Below are positions 52,640 through 59,465 of a DNA stretch of 59,465 nt, one piece after another; positions within the stretch are counted from its first letter, which is position 1; each line of letters begins with the position of its first letter. Under the pieces are notes generated by a model. That model saw nothing but the letters and a program-made list of their open reading frames with translations, was not told the origin of the DNA and searched no databases. This DNA is from an uncultured Lachnospiraceae bacterium (GTDB lineage: Bacteria; Bacillota; Clostridia; Lachnospirales; Lachnospiraceae): the NCBI GenBank assembly GCA_947626965.1, contig CANQUH010000005.1, forward strand, positions 1-59,465, read 5' to 3'. The position numbers and the translations under genes were made by a program.

Positions 52640-53710
52640 ATGATGAAATTATGCATGGGATGCATGGAACTGGTGGAGGATCAGTTTGATATTTGCCCTC
52701 ACTGCGGCTATGATGTCAGGGAAACCGGGGTTGAGGAGGCGTATTACCTGGAGCCGGGCACGGTACTGCAGGAGCGGTATCTGCTCGGAAGGGTGCTGGG
52801 ATGCGACGGGTTCGGAGTCACTTACATCGGATATGATATCGGACAGCAGAGGAAAGTGGCAGTTAAGGAATACCTGCCAAGTGATTGCGCGACACGCAGA
52901 CTGGGAACAAAAAAACTGACGATTTATTCCGGGGACGCGTATGAGCAGTTTATGGCTGGTCTGACCAGTTTCCTTGAAGAAGCGAGAGGGCTGGCAGTTT
53001 TTGCTGACATTCCGGAGGTTGTGAATATTTATGATTATTTCCGGGAAAATGATACCGGCTATATTGTGATGGAGTATCTGAACGGGAAGACGGTAAAGGA
53101 ACTTCTTGAGAAAAGAAAGAAGCTGCCTTACGATGAGGCGGAAGAAATTATCTGTCATGTGCTGGACGGGCTGTCTGCTGTACATAAAAAAGGGATCATT
53201 CACCGGGACGTAGTACCGGACAATATATTTATTACAGATGCGGGAGAAGTCAAGCTGTCAGGTTTCGAAGCGGCGTGCCATGTGGCGCCTGCTAACTCAA
53301 AAAGTTTACCTGTGATTCTGAGACCTGGGTATGCGCCAGGGGAACAGTATCGAAGCCATGGAAAGCAGGGTCCTTGGACAGATGTCTATGGAGTGGGAGC
53401 GACTTTTTACCACATGATTACAGGGATCAGGCCGCCAGAATCACTGGATCGTATGGTCGAGGATGATTTGAAAAAACCATCTGAGCTTGGAGTGGAGATA
53501 CCGCCGGAAAAAGAAGCAGTACTCATGAAAAGCCTGAGAGTATGGCAGGAAGAACGTCTGCAGAGTGCGGAAGAGTTTCGGGAAGCATTAACTGAAAGGG
53601 TTCAGATAAGTTCCAGAGAAAAGATGCTGGAACAGAAAAGGTTTCAGACAATCTTCGGGAAAATGATAAGAGATAGAATGGGAAAAATGAGAAAGATCCC
53701 AAAACATTAA
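52640..53710 (+). CDS. K6: soluble zinc-ribbon protein with pseudokinase features
   Basis: Protein of 356 residues. The zinc-ribbon is present, as is K76 (VAVKEYLP) and HRDVVPDN. The metal-binding DFG is replaced by GFE (residues 208-210; codons GGT TTC GAA at 53261-53269) with no indel, and the G-loop is GCDGFG. APE reads APGEQ. Loss of the DFG Asp usually abolishes catalysis. There is no membrane helix or ectodomain; it ends with a basic tail (MIRDRMGKMRKIPKH). It may act as an allosteric partner of K7 (55 bases downstream) or be decaying. It is otherwise well preserved across the kinase fold. Confidence 0.88.
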   Translation: MMKLCMGCMELVEDQFDICPHCGYDVRETGVEEAYYLEPGTVLQERYLLGRVLGCDGFGVTYIGYDIGQQRKVAVKEYLPSDCATRRLGTKKLTIYSGDAYEQFMAGLTSFLEEARGLAVFADIPEVVNIYDYFRENDTGYIVMEYLNGKTVKELLEKRKKLPYDEAEEIICHVLDGLSAVHKKGIIHRDVVPDNIFITDAGEVKLSGFEAACHVAPANSKSLPVILRPGYAPGEQYRSHGKQGPWTDVYGVGATFYHMITGIRPPESLDRMVEDDLKKPSELGVEIPPEKEAVLMKSLRVWQEERLQSAEEFREALTERVQISSREKMLEQKRFQTIFGKMIRDRMGKMRKIPKH

Positions 53711-53765
53711 AAGAAAAGAGGAGAGGAGACTCTGTAAAAGAAGAAAAGAGGAGAGAAAGAGGCAA

Positions 53766-56192
53766 ATGAAGAGATTATGCATGGGATGCATGGAGCTGGT
53801 GGAGGATCAGTTTGATATCTGCCCTCACTGTGGTTATGTCAGGGGAACCGGGGTTGAGGAAGCTTATTACCTGGAACCGGGCACAATACTGCAGGAGCGG
53901 TATCTGCTCGGCAGGGTGCTGGGATACGGCGGGTTCGGAGTCACTTACATCGGATATGACACCAGCCTGCGGAGGAAAGTGGCGGTCAAGGAATATTTGC
54001 CGAGTGATTTTGCGACGCGCAAACTTGGTACGAAGGGTCTGACTATTTATTCCGGGGACGCGTATGAGCAGTTTATGGCTGGTCTGACCAGTTTCCTTAG
54101 AGAGGCGAGGAATCTGGCGAATTTTTCCGAGGTTTCGGAAATTGTGGATATTTATGACTGCTTCCAGGAAAATGATACCGGTTATATCGTGATGGAATAT
54201 CTGAACGGGGAGACAGTGAAGGAACTTCTTGAAAAGAAAAAGAAACTTCCATATGAGGAAGCGGAAAAGATTATCTGCCATGTACTGGATGGATTGTCGA
54301 CCGTACATAAAGAGGGAATTATTCACCGGGACATAGCGCCGGATAATATATTTATCACGAAAGATGGAGAGATCAAACTTCTGGATTTCGGAGCTGCGCG
54401 CTATGCAGTGTCAATCTATTCGCGAAGTCTGTCCGTGATCCTGAAGCCGGGATACGCGCCGGAAGAGCAGTACCGCAGCCATGGAAATCAGGGTCCCTGG
54501 ACGGATATATATGGAGTGGGAGCGACTTTTTACCGCATGATTACGGGGATCAGGCCGCCGGAATCACTGGAGCGTATGGTCGAGGATGATTTGAAAAAAC
54601 CATCTGAGCTTGGAGTAGAGATACCGCCGGAAAAAGAAGCGGTGCTCATGAAAAGTCTGGAGATACGGCTGGAAAACCGTCTGCAGAGCGCGGAAGAATT
54701 TCGGAAGGCACTGACTCCAAAAGTTCCGGACAGAACGCAGAATGACGATGAGGAAGAAAAAAAGTCAGGAAGCCGGCTGCCTTTGAAACTGGGAATTGCA
54801 TGCTGTGTGGCCGGCATTGTGCTTGTGTGTCTCTGGTTTGGAAAAGGTCTTATCCATAAAGAGGAACCGGAAGCTGTGTCGACAGTAGAAGGAAACATAC
54901 CTGTTTCAGAAACTTCGAATACATTGTCGAAGACACCGGAATCAGAGGCAAAAGATACAGAAAAGCCGATAGTGCAGAGCGGGTCGGAAGCTGCGGCGCA
55001 AATCGGATTGGATTTGGAGGTGTCTCAGATAACCATTGGAAATTATCACAGTGCAGCAATTAAAGAGGATGGGAGCCTGTGGATGTGGGGACGGAATGGT
55101 TATGGCCAGCTGGGAGATGGGACGACAGAAAGCAGAACCAGTCCAGCACAGATTCTGACCGGGGTGAAGTCTGTAGATATGGGAGATACCCGCAGCGCGG
55201 CAGTCAGGGAGGACGGAAGCCTGTGGATGTGGGGGCGGAATGACCATGGAGAACTGGGGGACGGAACGACGGAAGACAAAAGCAGTCCGGAGCAGATTCT
55301 GACCGGGGTGAAATCCGTGGTACTGGGAGCTTATCACAGCGCGGCAATTAAATCGGATGGGAGCCTGTGGATGTGGGGGCGGAATGACCATGGAGAGCTG
55401 GGAGACGGAACGACAGAAGATAAAAGCAGTCCGGAACAGATTCTGACTGAGGTGAAATCCGTGATACTGGGAAATAACCGCAGTGCGGCAATCAGAACAG
55501 ACGGAAGTTTGTGGATGTGGGGAAGCAACTGGTGCGGCCAGCTGGGAGACGGGACGACAGAAGACCGCACCAGCCCGGTACAGATCATGACGGATGTGAG
55601 GACCGTGAGACTGGGAGCTTACCACAATGCCGCGATCAGAGCGGACGGAAGCTTGTGGATGTGGGGGAGCAACTGGTGTGGTCAGTTGGGAGACGGGACG
55701 ACGGAGAATCGAACCAGCCCGGTACAGATCATGACAGATGTAAAAAACGTGCGACTGGGAAAAAATAATCGCAGTGCGGCAGTCAAAGCAGACGGGAGCC
55801 TGTGGATGTGGGGCTGGAACTGGTGCGGCCAGCTGGGAGACGGAACGACGGAGAATCGAACCAGCCCGGTACAGGTTATGACGGATGTGAAAGATGTACG
55901 TCTGGGAAATAATGAGCGGAGTATGGCGCTCAAAACGGACGGAAGTCTGTGGATGTGGGGCTGGAACGGTTACGGCCAGCTGGGAGACGGGACGACAGAA
56001 GCCCAAAGCGCTCCGATACAGATTATGACTGAGGTGAAATCTGCGAAAATGGGAAGCTATTGCAGCGCGGCAGTCAAAACAGATGGGAGTCTGTGGATGT
56101 GGGGCTGGAACGGTTATGGCCAGCTGGGAGACGGAACAACGGAAGGAAGGAACGTCCCCGTACAGATTACAGCGGGGGCATCCTCCCAATAA
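53766..56192 (+). CDS. K7: receptor Ser/Thr kinase with RCC1-repeat ectodomain
   Basis: Protein of 808 residues. Zinc-ribbon CMGCMELVEDQFDICPHC, intact kinase motifs (GYGGFG, AVKEYLP, HRDIAPDN, LLDFGAARY), then a short charged linker and membrane helix at about 339-360 (LGIACCVAGIVLVCLWFG). A polar spacer of about 55 residues leads to eight RCC1-like repeats of about 48 residues, each with DGSLWMWG and GQLGDGTT/GELGDGTT. There is no SESERLQ stalk and no SH3b-like domain. The RCC1 domain is thus displayed outside the cell on a kinase, a combination I do not know from described bacterial receptors. A terminator hairpin follows. Confidence 0.9.
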   Translation: MKRLCMGCMELVEDQFDICPHCGYVRGTGVEEAYYLEPGTILQERYLLGRVLGYGGFGVTYIGYDTSLRRKVAVKEYLPSDFATRKLGTKGLTIYSGDAYEQFMAGLTSFLREARNLANFSEVSEIVDIYDCFQENDTGYIVMEYLNGETVKELLEKKKKLPYEEAEKIICHVLDGLSTVHKEGIIHRDIAPDNIFITKDGEIKLLDFGAARYAVSIYSRSLSVILKPGYAPEEQYRSHGNQGPWTDIYGVGATFYRMITGIRPPESLERMVEDDLKKPSELGVEIPPEKEAVLMKSLEIRLENRLQSAEEFRKALTPKVPDRTQNDDEEEKKSGSRLPLKLGIACCVAGIVLVCLWFGKGLIHKEEPEAVSTVEGNIPVSETSNTLSKTPESEAKDTEKPIVQSGSEAAAQIGLDLEVSQITIGNYHSAAIKEDGSLWMWGRNGYGQLGDGTTESRTSPAQILTGVKSVDMGDTRSAAVREDGSLWMWGRNDHGELGDGTTEDKSSPEQILTGVKSVVLGAYHSAAIKSDGSLWMWGRNDHGELGDGTTEDKSSPEQILTEVKSVILGNNRSAAIRTDGSLWMWGSNWCGQLGDGTTEDRTSPVQIMTDVRTVRLGAYHNAAIRADGSLWMWGSNWCGQLGDGTTENRTSPVQIMTDVKNVRLGKNNRSAAVKADGSLWMWGWNWCGQLGDGTTENRTSPVQVMTDVKDVRLGNNERSMALKTDGSLWMWGWNGYGQLGDGTTEAQSAPIQIMTEVKSAKMGSYCSAAVKTDGSLWMWGWNGYGQLGDGTTEGRNVPVQITAGASSQ
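55020..56180 (+). repeat. Tandem RCC1-coding repeats in K7
   Basis: Eight units of about 145 bp. Units 2 and 3 (around 55200-55480), and 4-6 (around 55500-55880), are nearly the same at DNA level, showing recent duplication. Eight blades instead of the usual seven suggests unit number varies. Confidence 0.82.
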
Positions 56193-56202
56193 AAATTTAA
56201 CT

Positions 56203-56219
56203 GAGCGCCAGTGGCGCTC
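56203..56219 (+). terminator. Short hairpin after K7
   Basis: GAGCGCC-AGT-GGCGCTC followed by GTTTAG, 11 bases after the K7 stop. The stem is GC-rich but the T-run is short. Confidence 0.45.
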
Positions 56220-56268
56220 GTTTAGAACCGACCGAAACGGAGTGCAGACCCGAAGCGGAGCGGAGACC

Positions 56269-56298
56269 AAAGACCCCGTTGCTTGCAGCGGAGTCTTT
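56269..56298. terminator. Hairpin between K7 and the recombinase
   Basis: AAAGACCCCGTTGC (56269-56282) and GCAGCGGAGTCTTT (56285-56298) pair over 14 bp with two wobble pairs. It lies between convergent genes and could serve both. It could also mark a recombination site end, though nothing shows that directly. Confidence 0.5.
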
Positions 56299-56323
56299 GA
56301 TTGTACAGAATTCAGAGGCCCGT

Positions 56324-57370
56324 TCATCGGGCCTCATTCAGCATCTGCGCGAGCTGCTTCTGCTGCGACGGATAAAGATGCCCGTAGATATTCATGGTGA
56401 TGCGGATATCCTGATGCCCGAGCCGTTCTTTGATGATGTAAGGCTGAACGCCGCGGTAAATCAGGTAGGCAACGTGACTGTGGCGCAGATCGTGCACGCG
56501 GATCTTTTTCAGACCGCCTTTTTTGATTTCCCGGGCCAGTTTATGCTGTACGGCTTCCGCGACAATCGGGAAAATCCGGTCATCTTCCTTGAGATTTTTC
56601 AGACTGTCGATGTATTCACGCAGCTCAGCGCAGAGAAATTCCGGAATGTCAACGACGCGGATGGACTGTTCCGTCTTTGGCGGCGTGATAAAATCCGTAT
56701 GGTTTCTCCGGTAGTAGGTTTTGGTTATATGAATCTGGTTTTCCTGAAAGTCGATGTCATTTTTTGTCAGGGCGAGGAGTTCTCCCTCGCGTATTCCGGT
56801 CCAGAACAGCGTTTCAAACAGCACATAGTACCGGCTTCCGGGGACGAGCTGCCGGATAAAAAGGTCGTAGTCTTCTTTGGTCCAGAAATTAAGTTTCCCT
56901 GCGGTGGATTTTCCGATTTTTGTAATCTTTTTGCAGGGGTTGTCCTGAAGATTGTAGATTCTGGACGCATGAGTAAACAGGGCAGTGAGCTGATTCTGAA
57001 TAGTCCGCAGATAGGTCTGCGAATAGTTTTTCTCCAGCATGGCGTTCTGCCATTGAATCAGGTCTGCGGCGGTGATGGAACTGACTGTCCGACTGCCGAG
57101 GAAGGGAAGCAGATGGGTCTGAATTATGTGACGTTTCATGATGAGAGTGCGTTCTTTCAGGCTCTTTTTTTTGTCCTCCAAATAAACTTCTGTAAATTCT
57201 TCCAGTGTCAGGCTGATGGGAGCTCCCTTTGCAAGGAAGGAGCGCTCCCATTCGGTAGCTTCGTGCTTTGTCCGAAATCCCTTTTTTCTTTTACGTTTTT
57301 GTAAACCAGTCCAGTCTTTATAATAACACTGAACCGTCCATGTGCCGTTTGATTCTCTGGTGATTGCCAT
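56324..57370 (-). CDS. Tyrosine recombinase (integrase)
   Basis: Protein of 348 residues, convergent with the array. An N-terminal arm-type DNA-binding domain (ESNGTWTVQCYYKDWTG, then FRTKHEATEWER) is followed by a SAM-like core-binding domain and the catalytic domain: Arg in TGIREGELLAL, HDLRHSH (H-x-x-R), LGHQDIRITMNIYGHLYP with the second His and the Tyr nucleophile. It looks intact. ATG 57370 is preferred to the much longer frame because homology begins there and AAAGGA lies about 11 bases upstream. Phage/ICE integrases of Firmicutes have this layout, but no excisionase, replication, relaxase or phage genes are visible. Part of a larger element, or the agent that shaped this locus; open. 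Confidence 0.9.
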   Translation of the reverse strand: MAITRESNGTWTVQCYYKDWTGLQKRKRKKGFRTKHEATEWERSFLAKGAPISLTLEEFTEVYLEDKKKSLKERTLIMKRHIIQTHLLPFLGSRTVSSITAADLIQWQNAMLEKNYSQTYLRTIQNQLTALFTHASRIYNLQDNPCKKITKIGKSTAGKLNFWTKEDYDLFIRQLVPGSRYYVLFETLFWTGIREGELLALTKNDIDFQENQIHITKTYYRRNHTDFITPPKTEQSIRVVDIPEFLCAELREYIDSLKNLKEDDRIFPIVAEAVQHKLAREIKKGGLKKIRVHDLRHSHVAYLIYRGVQPYIIKERLGHQDIRITMNIYGHLYPSQQKQLAQMLNEAR

Positions 57371-57646
57371 AGTTGTCAGGTTCCTTTCCCGCCGTCTGGA
57401 TGCTTGAATATTATACCATACGTGAGCGGAAGAAGTAAACAGAAAATGCTGAAAAATGCTGTAAATACGCGAAAAAATGGGATTTGGAAGATAAATGAAA
57501 GTAGAAAAAACGAGGCATTTGGGCAGTCCTCTGGGACGGATGGAGAAAAAGAGACATAAACTTTGAGAGATAAAAAACAATACAATAAAATATTTTAGAA
57601 AAACCTAAATAAAAAACGAGTATTTTTAGAATAATATATAAACAGA

Positions 57647-57683
57647 CAAATCAGACACCGCCTTCCGGCAGCTGCCTGATTTG
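57647..57683 (-). terminator. Terminator of the sugar ABC operon
   Basis: CAAATCAGACA (57647-57657) and TGCCTGATTTG (57673-57683) pair with one mismatch. On the minus strand the hairpin is followed by TCTGTTTATATATTATT. It lies downstream of the permease stop and beyond the repeat. Confidence 0.6.
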
Positions 57684-57697
57684 CCTGTAAGATATTT

Positions 57698-57784
57698 ATG
57701 CGCAGGTCCGCACATGGAAATCAGCTGCTGAAGCAGCATGCGGGCCGCGCGGCGGGCAGGAGGAAAAACCGCCTCCTGCTCGAT
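57698..57784. repeat. 87-bp interspersed palindromic repeat, copy B
   Basis: Same length and nearly the same sequence as copy A at 19553-19639, with both hairpins kept. It ends 3 bases before the permease stop codon (minus strand), so it forms the start of that operon's 3' untranslated region. Confidence 0.82.
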
Positions 57785-57787
57785 TAA

Positions 57788-58699
57788 TTATCCCTTGACC
57801 GCGCCTGATGTCATACCTGCCACCAGATAGCGGTTGAAGATCAGGTAGATGATAAGAATCGGGATGATACCGAACATCGATCCCGCGATCAGAAGGTCGT
57901 AGTTGTTGCCGTACGGTGTCAGCAGCGTGTTCAGACCCATCTGCAGCGTGAATTTGCTTGTGTCACGGAACACGAGCATCGGCCACAGTACGTCATTCCA
58001 GGAACCCATCGCGCAGAGGATTGCCATGGACGCGAACGCCGGCTTCGTGATCGGCATCATGATCTTGACCGAGATCCCGTACTCGGTACACCCGTCCACA
58101 CGCGCCGCATCGAGCAGTTCCTTGGGCAGGCCCGTCATATACTGACGGAAGAAAAATATTGTACTTGCCGCGCACAGACGGGGCAGGTAGACGCCCATGT
58201 TCCTGTTGATAATGCCAAGTGTGGTGACTTCCTGAAACAGTGGGAGCATCAGGATCTCGAATGGGACGGACATCGTGGCGATGACCATGAAGAACAGGAA
58301 ATTACCGAGTTTTGTGTTGTACATCGTCATTCCGTAGGCCACGAAATAGCAGACCAGGAGTGTAAGAACAACCGTGGTGAGTGTGAGGACAAGACTGTTT
58401 TTGTACCACATGAAATATTTCTGTGAATCCAGGATTGCCGTTGTATCGGAGGTATGCGGATTCAGAAACATGGTAAAAAGATATTTGTAGTTGTTCAGAT
58501 TCCATTCGCCAATTTTCAGGTTCAGCGACATGCCGTTGCCAAAGATTTCGGTGGCCGGGCGGAAAGAAGCGGTAAGCCCCGCAAGAAGCGGGAAGGCTAC
58601 CAGTCCGCATACGATCACGAACAGACCCGTTGCAAGAAAAGAGACAACTCTATGGTTGGATTCCATTGTTTTCTGTTTCATCGGAGTATTGCCTGCCAT
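57788..58699 (-). CDS. Carbohydrate ABC transporter permease (MalG/UgpE-like, CUT1)
   Basis: Protein of 303 residues with six hydrophobic segments. The EAA loop that contacts the ATPase is ELLDAARVDGCTEYGISVKI followed by MPITKPA. AAGGAGG overlaps the end of the upstream permease gene, 9 bases before ATG 58699, so translation is coupled; the longer frame to 58756 is not needed. With the neighbouring permease it forms the membrane channel of an importer for oligosaccharides; binding protein and ATPase are not in the window. The GH3 enzyme could act on its substrate, but there is no direct link. Confidence 0.93.
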   Translation of the reverse strand: MAGNTPMKQKTMESNHRVVSFLATGLFVIVCGLVAFPLLAGLTASFRPATEIFGNGMSLNLKIGEWNLNNYKYLFTMFLNPHTSDTTAILDSQKYFMWYKNSLVLTLTTVVLTLLVCYFVAYGMTMYNTKLGNFLFFMVIATMSVPFEILMLPLFQEVTTLGIINRNMGVYLPRLCAASTIFFFRQYMTGLPKELLDAARVDGCTEYGISVKIMMPITKPAFASMAILCAMGSWNDVLWPMLVFRDTSKFTLQMGLNTLLTPYGNNYDLLIAGSMFGIIPILIIYLIFNRYLVAGMTSGAVKG

Positions 58700-58703
58700 A
58701 TCT

Positions 58704-59465
58704 TTAATCCTCCTTTTTCCTGAAACTGAGTGTGCCGGTTGCGAACAGCTGGACAAAGTTGATAATCAGGGCGATCACCATCAGAACCACGCCGACCGCG
58801 CAGGCATAGCCAAGATCATTCTTCTCAATACCGCGCTTATACAGATATCCTACGATCGTAAGACCGATATTCTTCGGGGAAGTGTTGCCGTTCCAGAGCA
58901 TGAAGCTCTCCAGGAACATGGACAGGCCGGCGAATACGGAGATCGTGATCACGTATACGGTCGTCGGCTTCAGAAGAGGGAGCGTGATATACCACAGCTT
59001 TTGCCGCGGATTCGCTCCGTCAATATCGGCCGACTCGTACAGTGTGCCATCGATGCTGTTCAGGCCGGACACGAAATAGAGCATATTTACGCCGGTCCAT
59101 CTCCACATGCAGAGAAGAAGCAGTGCGCACCAGGCGGTTCCCTTTGATTTCAGCCACGGAATGGACGCGCGGCCAAGCAGATGCATCAGCTGGTTCATCT
59201 GGCTGCCGTCGCCTTCTGAGAACATCAGACGGAACAGCATACCGGAGATCACGACGGAGGTCAAAGCCGGTATGTAGAGAATGATTTTCCAGACGCCTTT
59301 CGCTTTCGTGATACGGCTCTCGATCAGTACCGCGAGAAGAAGCGGAATCGGAATCAGAAGCAGCAGCGTCAGAAACATGTACTCGACGCTGTTGAGGACG
59401 GCGGTTCTGAAGAACGGGTCTCTGGCCAGTTTCTGATAATGCTGGATTCCTACCCAGGTAGAACT
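58704..59465 (-). CDS. Carbohydrate ABC transporter permease (MalF/UgpA-like), 5' truncated by window edge
   Basis: The frame is open from 59465 to the TAA at 58706-58704; 253 residues are visible. The first visible residues (STWVGIQHYQKLARDPFF) match the family region WVGLxNY just before the second membrane segment, so only about 50 N-terminal residues are missing. The EAA loop is ESADIDGANPRQKLWYITLP. Four bases separate its stop from the next start. Confidence 0.92.
   Translation of the reverse strand, partial: SSTWVGIQHYQKLARDPFFRTAVLNSVEYMFLTLLLLIPIPLLLAVLIESRITKAKGVWKIILYIPALTSVVISGMLFRLMFSEGDGSQMNQLMHLLGRASIPWLKSKGTAWCALLLLCMWRWTGVNMLYFVSGLNSIDGTLYESADIDGANPRQKLWYITLPLLKPTTVYVITISVFAGLSMFLESFMLWNGNTSPKNIGLTIVGYLYKRGIEKNDLGYACAVGVVLMVIALIINFVQLFATGTLSFRKKED

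Larger units (their letters stand above)
57371..57787. other. Gap between recombinase and ABC operon
   Basis: About 417 bases. The first 275 bases are AT-rich, probably holding the recombinase promoter, but no clear boxes were assigned. Then a hairpin at 57647-57683 and the 87-bp repeat copy B at 57698-57784. Confidence 0.6.

Noticed and set aside
56279..57304. Plus-strand 341-codon frame opposite the integrase
   Set aside because: Lies opposite a recombinase with all catalytic motifs; its translation shows no known domain.

Overview
The window looks like a chromosomal segment of a gut-type Clostridia, most likely Lachnospiraceae. This is inferred from strong AGGAGG ribosome-binding sites, moderate G+C, a permuted GH3 beta-glucosidase, CUT1 sugar-transport permeases, a PucR regulator and many secreted LRR/Ig-like/FN3 proteins. 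No rRNA, tRNA or CRISPR array was seen.

Layout. 1-678: 3' end of a membrane protein. 785-1882: a RelB/PIN toxin-antitoxin pair with a consensus promoter and operator palindrome, then a lone MNT nucleotidyltransferase. 2014-3141: aldo/keto reductase-ferredoxin. 3270-7057: a predicted ATPase/TOPRIM pair and an AAA-like/PD-(D/E)XK protein, which look like defence or accessory genes. 7162-10110: a large secreted LRR protein. 10173-19354: mostly housekeeping genes (flavin reductase-like protein, TrmH methyltransferase, GH3, PucR, HD-GYP response regulator plus Hpt, endonuclease III) and a 54-codon minus-strand gene. 19752-21347: a second ATPase-nuclease protein. 21533-56192: the main feature, a 35-kb array described below. 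56324-57370: a lone tyrosine recombinase on the minus strand. 57788-59465: two sugar ABC permeases on the minus strand.

The 35-kb array holds seven full-length Hanks-type kinase genes (called K1-K7 here) and one broken one (Kpsi). All start with the same Cx2C...Cx2C zinc-ribbon followed by a kinase domain. Five are membrane receptors (K1, K2, K3, K5, K7), with the kinase inside the cell and, outside, a Ser/Glu-rich stalk plus an SH3-like domain or an RCC1 repeat domain. Each of K1-K5, and Kpsi, is followed at once by a gene for a secreted protein built from LRR, RCC1, BspA-like or NGDG/SH3-like modules, usually ending in one Ig-like and one or two FN3 domains with a near-constant C-terminus (GPWSAVKYC). 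The ectodomain type of a kinase matches the type of its secreted neighbour: K1 and K3 (type A) precede LRR proteins, K2 and K5 (type B) precede NGDG/SH3-like proteins, and K4 precedes an RCC1 protein while K7 carries RCC1 repeats in its own chain. In the middle (36503-41509) lies a shared signalling module: two zinc-ribbon FHA proteins, two PP2C phosphatases and a membrane vWA-FHA protein.

My reading, which is inference, is a threonine-phosphorylation sensory system at the cell surface in which secreted repeat proteins and kinase ectodomains act as matched pairs, PP2C reverses the signal and FHA proteins read it. The array shows signs of duplication and recombination: a 145-bp duplicated junction, an orphan gene end, a kinase-RCC1 fusion fragment, a pseudokinase, and a frameshifted LRR gene. 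Three transcription units share a near-identical promoter (TTGAYA-17-TATATT).
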